Shown: piece after piece, positions 7,196 through 15,337 of the stretch
Layout of the letters: every line of letters begins with the position of its first letter
Numbering within the stretch: the first letter of the stretch is position 1
Assembly (NCBI GenBank): GCA_033720735.1
Contig: JAWWBX010000035.1
Coordinates: forward strand, 1-22,338
Length of the DNA: 22,338 bases
From: B8-G4 sp033720735
Lineage (GTDB): Bacteria > Bacteroidota > Bacteroidia > Chitinophagales > Saprospiraceae
Reading direction: 5' to 3'
Notes under the pieces: model-generated
The model's database searches: none
Told to the model about the DNA's origin: nothing
What the model saw: the letters and a program-made list of their open reading frames with translations, nothing else
Translations under genes and position numbers: made by a program

Positions 7196-9742
7196 ATGAT
7201 CAAGCTCAAGATCAACCAGCAAAACCATCCATACGCCAGATGGATCCGCCGCATGTGGCTGGCGGCCCTCGGACTGGTGGGCCTGGTCATTCTGTTTTTT
7301 GTCATCCTGTCATTCCAGGATCTGCCGGATTTTCAACAACTGGAGAATCCGGATTTTCAGAAAGCGAGCCGCATCTACGACAACCAGGGCTCTGAGTTTG
7401 GGAGATACTATACGCAAAACCGTGTTCCGGTAACGTTCGATGACCTCAATCCGCATCTTGTTGATGCTCTGATCGCCACTGAAGATGAGCGATTTTACGG
7501 TCATGCGGGGATCGATCTGAAGGCTCTGGGCCGTGCGGTATACGGGGTGATCACAATGGACGGGAAGGGCGGCGGAAGCACGGTGACCCAGCAACTTGCC
7601 AAACTCCTCTTTGAACGCCCGGATTTTTCGGGCATGGGCAAGATCCGCCGTTATGGCACCCTCATTATCACCAAGTTCAAGGAGTGGATCACCGCCGTCA
7701 AGATCGAGCGGAGTTATACCAAGGAGGAGATCATCGCGATGTATCTCAACAAGTTTGACTTTATCCATGGGGCTTACGGGATCAAGGCGGCGTCCGAGAT
7801 CTATTTCGGCAAGCAACAGGAAGACCTGCCGATCGAAGAAGCAGCCACACTGATCGGGATGCTCAAGAACCCTTCGCTCTATAATCCCCTGCGCTGGCCA
7901 GACCGCGTTGTGGAGCGGCGCATGGTGGTGCTCAAACAGATGGAGCGCAACGCGTTTATCACAGCCGAGGAGTACGATTCACTCAAAGTCCTGCCGTTGG
8001 ACATGTCCAATTTCAAGCGCCAGACGCATGCCGAGGGGCCGGCTCCCTACTTCCGCGCCGAACTGGCCAAGTGGCTCAAGAATCTGCTCGAACGACCGGA
8101 GTACCGGAAGCCGGATGGCAGCAAGTACAACATCTACCGGGACGGCCTCAAGATCTACACGACCATCGATCTGGAGATGCAGGAGATCGCCGAACGCGAG
8201 ATGCGCAAGCACATGGAGACCGTGCAGAAGCGCTATTGGCGGATCTGGCGCAACCGGGATCCATGGACATACGATGCCGACGCTGCCCAGCGTCAGATCA
8301 GGCGTACGGCCCTCAACAACCTGATGCGCTTTTCTGATCGCTATCAGAACATCCGCGACAGCCTGATGGCTCCGGTCCTGATGCAGGTCACCGAGCGCAT
8401 GGATGTTTCGCTTTCAGACTGGGATATCGAGAATCTGATCGAGGAGGAGAGCCGCAAGGGACACATCGCAAGACTGGTTGCCCGTAAGACCATTTCATCG
8501 GGGCGGGCGGCAGGGTATCGCAAGGTCCTGGAGTCCGATGTTTGGGAGGAGGTCAAAACACAGTACGCTGCATTCCAGGAGGAAGTGGATCGGCAGTTCG
8601 GCACGAAAGTGCCGATGCGCGTCTTCGCCTACAACGAAGCAGGTGAAGTCGATACGGTCATGACACCACTCGACTCGATCCGATATCACCGCCAGTTTCT
8701 TCAGACCGGCATCCTGGCCCTGGACCCGCGCAACGGACAGATCAAAACCTGGGTCGGCGGCATTGATCACCGCTATTTCCAATTTGATCATATTCAGATC
8801 AGCCGCCAGGTGGGCTCTACGTTCAAACCGTTTGTGTACGCAACGGCGATTGCGTTGCAAGGCTTTTCACCCTGTTTTCCGGTCGTCGACCAGCCGTACA
8901 CCATCGCCCCCGGTGATGGCCAGTTTGGCCTCCTGGAGCCGTGGACACCGCAGAATGCCGACGGTAAATACACGATGGAAACGTTGACCCTCTATGACTG
9001 CCTGCGCGACTCGCGCAACACCTGCTCTGTCTTTCTGATGCAACAGCTCGGCAACGCCAACGTGGTGAGAGGACTTGCGCACAACATGGGAATCGACAGT
9101 TCCAGGGTGCGGAGCGATGGTGAGTACCGTCTTCCCAATCAACCCTCGATCTGCCTGGGATCGGCTGACCTGTCAGTGATGGAGATGACCGGTGCCTATG
9201 CCACCTTTGCCAACAACGGAGTCTACAACAAGCCCTTCTTCGTGCTGGCGATCGAGGATGAGCATGGCGCCGAGATCTACCGAGCGATCCCGGAAGAACA
9301 AATGGCCCTGCCACCCAAAGCCAACTATGTCATGGTCGACATGCTGCGGTATGCAGGCACCAATCTGGGAGGCATCCGTTCGCCCGTGGGTGGCAAGACG
9401 GGGACGACCAATGACTATGTCGATGGGTGGTTTATGGGTATCACCCCTTCACTGGTCGTTGGAACGTGGGTGGGAGGTGAAGACCCCTGGATCCGATTCC
9501 TGTCACTGGCCAACGGACAGGGCAGTGTGATGGCCAAGCCATTTTTCAGAGCCTTTATTCAGGAAATTGAGCGTGCAGACAATGTGGATTTCGAGCCGGA
9601 TGCCGATTTTTACTTTCCACCGGGAGGACCGGACATCGAAATCAACTGTGAGAAATACAAAGTGATTGACCGCAGTCGTGAAATCGAGTCGTTTGACGAC
9701 GGCGAGGTTTTTCAGGATGAGTTCGAGGACGGTCACCGATAA
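7196..9742 (+). CDS. Penicillin-binding protein 1A-like bifunctional transglycosylase/transpeptidase
   Basis: An 848-residue class A PBP that polymerises and cross-links peptidoglycan at the inner membrane. Order: short cytoplasmic tail, one membrane helix (about 21-40), GT51 glycosyltransferase domain (about 70-250) with ATEDERFYGHAG (94-105, catalytic E96), GGSTVTQQLAKLLF (126-139), IERSYTKEEIIAMYLN (170-185) and GAYGIKAASEIYFGK (192-206), then a long insert (about 330-500, charged and mostly helical) and the transpeptidase domain (about 500-790). The latter has the SxxK motif STFK (541-544, catalytic S541), SRN (606-608) and KTGTT (734-738). All key residues are present. The tail after 795 is acidic. 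The gene has its own promoter box and is followed, 36 bp on, by the HEAT-cyclophilin lipoprotein gene, which may be a functional partner in envelope biogenesis (inference from position only). Confidence 0.95.
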   Translation: MIKLKINQQNHPYARWIRRMWLAALGLVGLVILFFVILSFQDLPDFQQLENPDFQKASRIYDNQGSEFGRYYTQNRVPVTFDDLNPHLVDALIATEDERFYGHAGIDLKALGRAVYGVITMDGKGGGSTVTQQLAKLLFERPDFSGMGKIRRYGTLIITKFKEWITAVKIERSYTKEEIIAMYLNKFDFIHGAYGIKAASEIYFGKQQEDLPIEEAATLIGMLKNPSLYNPLRWPDRVVERRMVVLKQMERNAFITAEEYDSLKVLPLDMSNFKRQTHAEGPAPYFRAELAKWLKNLLERPEYRKPDGSKYNIYRDGLKIYTTIDLEMQEIAEREMRKHMETVQKRYWRIWRNRDPWTYDADAAQRQIRRTALNNLMRFSDRYQNIRDSLMAPVLMQVTERMDVSLSDWDIENLIEEESRKGHIARLVARKTISSGRAAGYRKVLESDVWEEVKTQYAAFQEEVDRQFGTKVPMRVFAYNEAGEVDTVMTPLDSIRYHRQFLQTGILALDPRNGQIKTWVGGIDHRYFQFDHIQISRQVGSTFKPFVYATAIALQGFSPCFPVVDQPYTIAPGDGQFGLLEPWTPQNADGKYTMETLTLYDCLRDSRNTCSVFLMQQLGNANVVRGLAHNMGIDSSRVRSDGEYRLPNQPSICLGSADLSVMEMTGAYATFANNGVYNKPFFVLAIEDEHGAEIYRAIPEEQMALPPKANYVMVDMLRYAGTNLGGIRSPVGGKTGTTNDYVDGWFMGITPSLVVGTWVGGEDPWIRFLSLANGQGSVMAKPFFRAFIQEIERADNVDFEPDADFYFPPGGPDIEINCEKYKVIDRSREIESFDDGEVFQDEFEDGHR

Positions 9743-9778
9743 GTCTCCCACCCCTGACAATTGTTGAGATGCAAGTGT

Positions 9779-11788
9779 ATGACGCGTAGACAACTACAAT
9801 GGGTATGTATCGGACTTCTCGCTGCAGTGGCCTGGGGGTGCGTGCCAGCAGACGATCATGTGACCGTGCCACCGTTTGAGCTGGATTTCCGGCGCGCTGA
9901 TCAACAGCGCTTGCTTGATTTTCAGGACCGCCAATTGGTCGATAGCCTCGTCCAGTACTTTGACCATGTGGATCCGTCGTTGAGATACCGGGCAGCCATG
10001 GCGTTTGCGTCGATGCGCGACAGTACGGTGATCCATGCTCTCGGACGTCTCCTCACTGATCCGCAGGAAGAAGTGCGCATGGCGGCGGCCTATGCCCTGG
10101 GGCAGTCCGGCAGTCCGGCTGCCGAGGATATCCTGGTGCGCAACTTCGCTTCCAACGACTCCGCCCGGCAGTATCTGCGATCCAATGCTGCCATTCTGGA
10201 AGCTGTGGGCAAGACTGGCTCGATCGGGACCCTGCGATACCTCGCGACGATCCAGACCTATGACCTGGAGGACAGCATCCTGATCCTGGGGCAGGCACGC
10301 GGGATCTATCGCTTCGCCTTGCGCGGGATCGTTGTGCCGGAAGGCACGGCGGAAATGGTCGACCTGCTCGCATCCACACAGTTGCCCATGTCGATCCGGG
10401 TCACGGCAGCCAACTATCTCTACCGCGCCAGGGACATCGAGACGGCACCGCATTTGCCTACCCTCATTCCGATGTTCGAAAGTGACCCCGATCCACGCAT
10501 TCGCATGTGCCTGGCAGTGGCACTCGGCAAGTCAGCAGATGTGCAGGCTCGAAGAGTGCTTGAGCGGCGATTCAGCCGGGATACAGACTACCGGGTGCAG
10601 TGCAATATCATTCGGGCTCTGGAGTATTTTCCGTACAACCAGGTCAAGGAACTGGCGTTTGCAGGACTGCAGAATGCCAACCTCCATGTGGCCAGATCGG
10701 CAGGCCAATACCTTGTGAACAACGGCACACGCGCCGACGCACTGCGGTACCGGGCGATCTCCAAAACGCAGTTGCCGTGGGAAATCAAGTCGCTGATGTA
10801 TCAGGCGAGCAACAAGTTTCTGTCACCGAGTTATACGATCACCAAGACAAATATTAACAACGAACTGCAGGAGTGGCTGCGCCGGTCAAAAAATCCGTAC
10901 GAGAGTGCATCGGTCATCGCGGCACTGGCGGCCGACCCGACCAATTATACAGCCCTCTACCAGCGGGGCATGCAGGCTGACCATCCGGCCGAGAGGACCG
11001 CAGCCATCGCAGCGATTGGCGAGATCGGCACGCGTGACGACCTGAACCTGTATTTCGGGGGTCAGACGAGTCGCGTGCGCCAGCAGATTGCCGGTTACCT
11101 GGCCGACGCCGTCGAGACAGGCGATGTGGCGATGACTGCGGTGGCAGCCGGCTACCTGCGAAACGACGCGCTGCAGCGTGCGGCAACCGCCTACCTCTCC
11201 ACCCTCGAGGCAGCCCTCGACAAGATCACGCTCCCTGATGCCATCGAAACCTACAACGCACTGAGTGCCTGCATTGCAGAACTGAAAGGAGAGGAGGCTC
11301 AACCGAAACAGGTCGGCTTCAATCATCCGATCGACTGGAGCATAGCTGGCGACTTGCGCGATACCATCGAAGCCGAAGTGATCACCTCCCAGGGTACCGT
11401 CAGGCTGGCGCTGTTTACGGAACACGCGCCCGGCACAGTGGTCAATTTTGTTCGGCTGGCGCGCGATCGCTTTTTCCACGGAAAGAACTTCCACCGGGTG
11501 GTGCCCAATTTCGTGATCCAGGGTGGCTGTCCCCGCGGTGACGGGTATGGCAGCCTGGACTATACGATCCGGTCTGAGTTGGCTCCGGCGTATTATGACC
11601 GGGAGGGCTACGTGGGCATGGCGTCGGCCGGCAACCACACCGAGTGTACGCAGTGGTTTGTAACCCACTCACCAACACCACATCTCGATGGTAACTACAC
11701 GATTTTCGGCTCGGTGACCGGTGGCATGGATGTCGTACACAACATCCAGATCGGCGACGAGATCCGGGAAGTCAACATCCTCAACTGA
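9779..11788 (+). CDS. HEAT-repeat lipoprotein fused to a C-terminal cyclophilin-type peptidyl-prolyl isomerase
   Basis: A 669-residue envelope protein from the ATG at 9779. The start MTRRQLQWVC and hydrophobic stretch ending in AVAWGC place a lipidation Cys at 21; an Trp at the -2 position makes the lipobox imperfect. Residues about 50-500 form alpha-helical HEAT/PBS-like repeats, most clearly at about 60-125 with repeating 'D xxVRxxAAxALG' units. The last 145 residues (about 525-669) are a cyclophilin: FHRVVPNFVIQGG supplies the catalytic Arg, Phe and Gln, and GMASAGNHTECTQWF and PTPHLDGNYTIFG supply the rest of the active site with the conserved His. The Met beside the key Phe in human CypA is Val. 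It probably assists proline isomerisation of exported substrates at the periplasmic face of a membrane, with the repeats as binding scaffold (inference). The frame from 9761 adds six residues before the signal peptide and is less likely. Confidence 0.88.
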   Translation: MTRRQLQWVCIGLLAAVAWGCVPADDHVTVPPFELDFRRADQQRLLDFQDRQLVDSLVQYFDHVDPSLRYRAAMAFASMRDSTVIHALGRLLTDPQEEVRMAAAYALGQSGSPAAEDILVRNFASNDSARQYLRSNAAILEAVGKTGSIGTLRYLATIQTYDLEDSILILGQARGIYRFALRGIVVPEGTAEMVDLLASTQLPMSIRVTAANYLYRARDIETAPHLPTLIPMFESDPDPRIRMCLAVALGKSADVQARRVLERRFSRDTDYRVQCNIIRALEYFPYNQVKELAFAGLQNANLHVARSAGQYLVNNGTRADALRYRAISKTQLPWEIKSLMYQASNKFLSPSYTITKTNINNELQEWLRRSKNPYESASVIAALAADPTNYTALYQRGMQADHPAERTAAIAAIGEIGTRDDLNLYFGGQTSRVRQQIAGYLADAVETGDVAMTAVAAGYLRNDALQRAATAYLSTLEAALDKITLPDAIETYNALSACIAELKGEEAQPKQVGFNHPIDWSIAGDLRDTIEAEVITSQGTVRLALFTEHAPGTVVNFVRLARDRFFHGKNFHRVVPNFVIQGGCPRGDGYGSLDYTIRSELAPAYYDREGYVGMASAGNHTECTQWFVTHSPTPHLDGNYTIFGSVTGGMDVVHNIQIGDEIREVNILN

Positions 11789-11831
11789 CACTCCGGTCAA
11801 GATTCGTAAATTCCAGACCGAATCACACATT

Positions 11832-12956
11832 ATGACCGAAACACGAGAGCAACTCAAGTACACGCCGCTGGCCAGCCGTCATGAGGAGCTGGGTGCCAGG
11901 ATGACCGGTTTTGCCGGCTACTACATGCCCGTCGTCTATTCAACGATCCAGGAAGAGCATCTGGCAGTGCGCAAAGGGGTCGGGATCTTTGATGTCTCCC
12001 ACATGGGCGAATTCATCGTGCGTGGAAAGGAAGCGCTCGACCTGATCCAGCTCGTCACCAGCAATGATGCTGCGAAACTCGAGATCGGCGATGCGCAATA
12101 TTCGTGCATGCCAAATCACCATGGCGGGATCGTCGATGACCTGCTGGTCTATCGCCTCCCGGAAGACATGTGTGCGGAAGGAGAACAGGCATTCATGCTG
12201 GTGGTCAACGCCTCCAATATCCAAAAGGACTGGGATTGGATCCAGGAGCACAACCAGTTTGACACTGACCTGATCGATATTTCCGGTCAAACCGGATTGC
12301 TGGCTGTACAAGGACCAGGCACGACTGCCCTGCTGCAATCCCTGACGGATGTCGACCTGGCATCCATCCCCTTTTACAAGTTTAAGAAGGGCACGTTTGC
12401 AGGAAAGGAGAATGTGCTGATATCGGCCACAGGTTATACGGGGTCGGGCGGGTTTGAGTTGTATGCACGTGATGCAGACCTTCCGGAGATCTGGGATGCG
12501 ATCTTTGCTGCAGGTCCGGTCACACCTGCAGGCCTTGGTGCGCGCGACACGTTGCGCCTGGAGATGGGGTATTGCCTCTACGGTAATGACATCGATGACA
12601 GCACCTCCCCGCTGGAGGCAGGGCTCGGCTGGATCACCAAGACCAAAAAAGACAACTTCAACTCTGTCGAGTTCTTTCGGGCGCAACGCGAGAATGGCGT
12701 AGACCGCAAACTGGTCGGGTTTGTTGTCGACGACCGGCGCGTGCCGCGGCATAACTATCCGATCGAGGACGGGGCCGGCAACCCGATTGGCCGGGTCACG
12801 TCGGGCACGCTTTCACCATGCCTGCAAAAGCCGATCGGTATGGGTTATGTCCACACGGAGTTTGCAACTCCCGGCACTGAATTTGTCATCAGGGCCAATC
12901 GCAAGGAGTTGCCTGGTAGGGTGGTCAAGCTCCCATTCTATCAAAGAGAAAGTTGA
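11832..12956 (+). CDS. gcvT: Aminomethyltransferase, glycine cleavage system T protein
   Basis: A 374-residue cytoplasmic enzyme that transfers the methylene unit from aminomethyl-lipoyl-GcvH to tetrahydrofolate and frees ammonia. Seen: GYYMPVVYSTIQEEHLAVR (29-47), FDVSHMGE (53-60), GGIVDDLLVY (98-107) with the conserved acidic pair, one of which is the catalytic Asp, GYTGSGGFELY (201-211), LGARDTLRLEMGYCLYGND (235-253) and the C-terminal SGTLSPCLQKPIGMGYV (324-340). Length and motifs are normal for GcvT. The start at 11832 matches the family; an open frame upstream to 11721 overlaps the preceding gene and was rejected. gcvH and gcvP are not in the window, so the glycine cleavage genes are scattered here. 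No glycine riboswitch is seen in the 43-bp gap. Confidence 0.95.
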   Translation: MTETREQLKYTPLASRHEELGARMTGFAGYYMPVVYSTIQEEHLAVRKGVGIFDVSHMGEFIVRGKEALDLIQLVTSNDAAKLEIGDAQYSCMPNHHGGIVDDLLVYRLPEDMCAEGEQAFMLVVNASNIQKDWDWIQEHNQFDTDLIDISGQTGLLAVQGPGTTALLQSLTDVDLASIPFYKFKKGTFAGKENVLISATGYTGSGGFELYARDADLPEIWDAIFAAGPVTPAGLGARDTLRLEMGYCLYGNDIDDSTSPLEAGLGWITKTKKDNFNSVEFFRAQRENGVDRKLVGFVVDDRRVPRHNYPIEDGAGNPIGRVTSGTLSPCLQKPIGMGYVHTEFATPGTEFVIRANRKELPGRVVKLPFYQRES

Positions 12957-12983
12957 CCGGGTTTTTGAACAATTTGAGGACCG

Positions 12984-13002
12984 ACACTCTTTAATACAGT
13001 GT
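12984..13002 (+). promoter_or_regulatory. Candidate operator palindrome of the GbsR/MarR regulator
   Basis: ACACT and its reverse complement AGTGT flank a 9-bp spacer (CTTTAATAC), forming a 19-bp inverted repeat centred at 12993 and ending 15 bp before the regulator's ATG at 13018. The AT-rich spacer contains a -10-like TTTAAT, with TTGAAC upstream at 12965-12970. MarR-type proteins usually bind such repeats over their own promoter, so autoregulation is possible. Arms are only 5 bp, so chance is not excluded. Confidence 0.3.
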
Positions 13003-13017
13003 TTCATCGAGGATTGT

Positions 13018-13518
13018 ATGCACCTGACCGAAGCCAAGGCGAAGTTTATCGAATCCTGGGGCAAACTGGGAAGTAACTGGGGCGTGAGCAGGACGATGGC
13101 GCAGATCCATGCCTTGCTGATCGTAGCCAAAGAACCATTGTGTGCCGATCAGATCATGGAGGCGTTGAAGATCTCGCGTGGCAACGTCAATATCAACGTA
13201 CATGCCCTGATCGACTGGGGTCTGGTGCAAAAAGTGCTGAAACCCGGAGATCGCAAGGACTACTTTCAGGCGGAAAAGGATGTGATGCTGATGATGAAGC
13301 AGATCATTCTGCACCGCAAGCGGAAAGAGCTTGACCCCATGGTCAAAGTGCTCAACGAGATCAGCTGTGTGGAAAGCCAGTGCCCCGACTCAGCCGAGTT
13401 TTGCCGGATGATCAAAGAATTGAAGCGGTATTCCGAGAAGGCGGACAAGACCCTCGATACCATCCTGACTTCCGAGTCCAACTGGATGTACAGCGCGTTC
13501 TTCCGCGCCGTGACCTGA
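13018..13518 (+). CDS. GbsR/MarR family transcriptional regulator
   Basis: A 166-residue DNA-binding protein of the GbsR branch of MarR regulators. Seen: an N-terminal helix with WGKLGSNWGVSRTMAQIHALL (14-34), the family's usual opening, a winged helix at about 30-85 whose recognition helix covers ISRGNVNINVHALIDWGLV (52-70), then a long helical C-terminal half for dimerisation. The start at 13018 follows the family's N-terminus; an open frame upstream to 12721 overlaps gcvT and is not coding. It lies 61 bp after gcvT and 7 bp before cutC. In its own 5' region is a small palindrome (12984-13002). The ligand and target genes cannot be read from the sequence. In other bacteria GbsR relatives sense osmolytes such as choline, but no choline genes are here. 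Confidence 0.85.
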   Translation: MHLTEAKAKFIESWGKLGSNWGVSRTMAQIHALLIVAKEPLCADQIMEALKISRGNVNINVHALIDWGLVQKVLKPGDRKDYFQAEKDVMLMMKQIILHRKRKELDPMVKVLNEISCVESQCPDSAEFCRMIKELKRYSEKADKTLDTILTSESNWMYSAFFRAVT

Positions 13519-13525
13519 TCCCGTC

Positions 13526-14158
13526 ATGCATCCGTTCCGCATCGAAGCTTGCGTCGAAACACTCCAGCAGGCCGTACACGCCCAGGCGATGGGGGCCCAT
13601 CAGATCGAACTGTGTACCCAGCTTGACCAAGACGGGCTTACGCCCTCCCGCGCATTGATCCGGCAGGTCATGGCCGCCGTCGACCTCCCCGTAAAGGTCA
13701 TGATCCGGCCGCGTCCGGGGAACTTCGTTTACTCGCGGGACGACCGCGAAGCTGCGATCAGGTCTGTGTGTCTCTGTCTTGAGGAGGGTATCGGGCGCAT
13801 TGTGACCGGTGCACTGACACCTGACGGGCATTTGGATCTGGATTGGATCACCGCATTGGCGGCATGCGGGGACGACCTGCGTATCACCGTACACAAGGCG
13901 ATCGACGCCTGTCAACGACCGCTTGAGGAGGTGCGCAATCTGACGCAGATCAGCTCGGTTGACAGCATATTGTCCTCAGGGGGTGCAGCCACCGCCCGTG
14001 CCGGGGCGCCTGTGCTGCGGGAGATGATCACCGTTTCCGGAGACCGGCTCACGATCATCGCGGCAGGTCGTGTTACTTTTGAAAATATCCATGACGTGCA
14101 CGATTTGATCGGTGCGTCCGTTTACCATGGACGGCGGATCGTACCCGGGCTTTTGTAA
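13526..14158 (+). CDS. cutC: CutC family protein (copper homeostasis)
   Basis: A 210-residue TIM-barrel protein of the CutC family. Seen: FRIEACVETLQQAVHAQAMG (4-23), QIELCTQLDQDGLTPS (26-41), VKVMIRPRPGNFVYS (56-70), VTGALTPDGHLD, ITVHKAIDAC and a C-terminal LSSGGAATARAG loop. Members bind Cu(I) weakly and were linked to copper tolerance, though the molecular role is disputed. The usual 'TFHRAFD' stretch reads 'TVHKAID', so one of the family's polar residues is altered, but the barrel signature is otherwise complete. Length (210) is at the low end of the family. The start at 13526 is 7 bp after the regulator's stop, and the two are probably co-transcribed, which suggests the regulator could act on this gene. 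A 50-bp gap separates it from the DUF1015 gene. Confidence 0.88.
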   Translation: MHPFRIEACVETLQQAVHAQAMGAHQIELCTQLDQDGLTPSRALIRQVMAAVDLPVKVMIRPRPGNFVYSRDDREAAIRSVCLCLEEGIGRIVTGALTPDGHLDLDWITALAACGDDLRITVHKAIDACQRPLEEVRNLTQISSVDSILSSGGAATARAGAPVLREMITVSGDRLTIIAAGRVTFENIHDVHDLIGASVYHGRRIVPGLL

Positions 14159-14209
14159 TGTGTTTACTACCTTGATCGCCCCGGCTCTCAGCCAAATGCC
14201 GGACACACC

Positions 14210-15316
14210 ATGACCATCTACCCTTTCCGGCCCATCTTCCCCAACTTTCAACTGATCGCATCGGCAGATACCTTTTTTGCCACGGTCAAACATGAGTTTC
14301 CGGCTTATTGGAAAAGCGGATTTTTCAGCGAAGCGGACCAGGAGGCGCTGTTTGTCTACGAGATCACCGGCCCCAACAGACACTACCTGGGCGTGGTTGC
14401 CTGTACGGACATCCACGACTATCTCGATGGGCGGATCAAATGTCACGAAGAAACCCTCGCTGCGAAAGAACGATACATGACCAATCTGCTCCTCGAACGG
14501 GAAGCCATGATCAAACCGGTACTGCTCACGTATCCCCGCAACCAGGCGATTGACGACCTGGTCGCAGAGGTCAGATCAGGTGAGCCCGTGCACGCGGTCA
14601 TCTTTCGCGAGGAGCAGCAGGAGCATCGCCTGTATGCAGTCGAGGATCCGGAGCAGATCCGGGCCTTCCAGCGCATGTTTGCTGAGCAGATCGCACGCGC
14701 GTATATCGCCGATGGACATCATCGCTGTGCGACCGGTGCCAGACTGTATGAGACTGTCCCCGTGGATCAGCGACGGCTGCGGTATGCACGCCTGTTGTGC
14801 CTGTTCCTCCCGTTTGACCAACTGATCATCCATGACTACAACCGGGTGATCGAGATCCTGCACGAGATCTCACCGACCGTGTTCCTGGCCAGGGTCTCAC
14901 GCCTTTGTCATATCCATCATCTCAAACAGGCGACCAAGCCGCGAGCCAAGCACGAGATCACGCTGTATCTCGATCGGGAATGGTATCGCCTGCGGTGGAA
15001 GAAGTTTGTCCTGAAGCAGTATGCAGATCGATTGGTGGTCCTGGATGGCGAGATCCTGAACAATGAAGTACTGGGTCCGATCCTGGGCATTGAGGATGTG
15101 CGCAACGATCTGCGCTTGCGCTATGTGGAAGGTATCAGTGGTATCGAAGGCGTCATTGAGAAAACCCACAAAAGCGCTTACCGTATCGGATTCTGCATTT
15201 ATCCGGTCGCTATGGAGGAACTCGTCAAGGTGGCGGATGCGGGTGAGACCTTGCCGCCCAAAAGCACCTGGTTTGAGCCGAGGGTCAAGAACGGGCTGAT
15301 CTCAACTGCACTCTGA
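14210..15316 (+). CDS. DUF1015 family protein
   Basis: A 368-residue cytoplasmic protein of the DUF1015 family, seen widely in bacteria without an agreed biochemical activity. Seen: the N-terminal 'RP xF PN xQLIAS' opening (8-18), GRIKCHEET (74-82), which matches the family's conserved His-Glu, and ADGHHRCATGARLYE (167-181), the most conserved motif with its paired His and Arg. The C-terminal half (about 190-368) includes EGISGIEGVIEKT. All of this fits the family's usual length. The start at 14210 follows a 51-bp gap with no clear terminator. The amidohydrolase gene begins 21 bp after its stop, so the two are probably one operon. In many Bacteroidota, DUF1015 genes sit by serine-biosynthesis genes, which are not present here. 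Confidence 0.85.
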   Translation: MTIYPFRPIFPNFQLIASADTFFATVKHEFPAYWKSGFFSEADQEALFVYEITGPNRHYLGVVACTDIHDYLDGRIKCHEETLAAKERYMTNLLLEREAMIKPVLLTYPRNQAIDDLVAEVRSGEPVHAVIFREEQQEHRLYAVEDPEQIRAFQRMFAEQIARAYIADGHHRCATGARLYETVPVDQRRLRYARLLCLFLPFDQLIIHDYNRVIEILHEISPTVFLARVSRLCHIHHLKQATKPRAKHEITLYLDREWYRLRWKKFVLKQYADRLVVLDGEILNNEVLGPILGIEDVRNDLRLRYVEGISGIEGVIEKTHKSAYRIGFCIYPVAMEELVKVADAGETLPPKSTWFEPRVKNGLISTAL

Positions 15317-15337
15317 CAGACGTCAAATTCATCACGA

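Noticed and set aside
10886..11668. 260-residue open frame on the minus strand
   Set aside because: Antisense shadow of the HEAT-cyclophilin gene, which has an active-site match.
11789..11831. Glycine riboswitch before gcvT
   Set aside because: The gap is only 43 bp, too short for the aptamer, and no conserved core was seen.
11940..12752. 270-residue open frame on the minus strand
   Set aside because: Antisense shadow of gcvT, no recognisable motif.
12721..13017. Upstream extension of the GbsR/MarR frame
   Set aside because: Overlaps gcvT and has no homology-like start; the family N-terminus begins at 13018.
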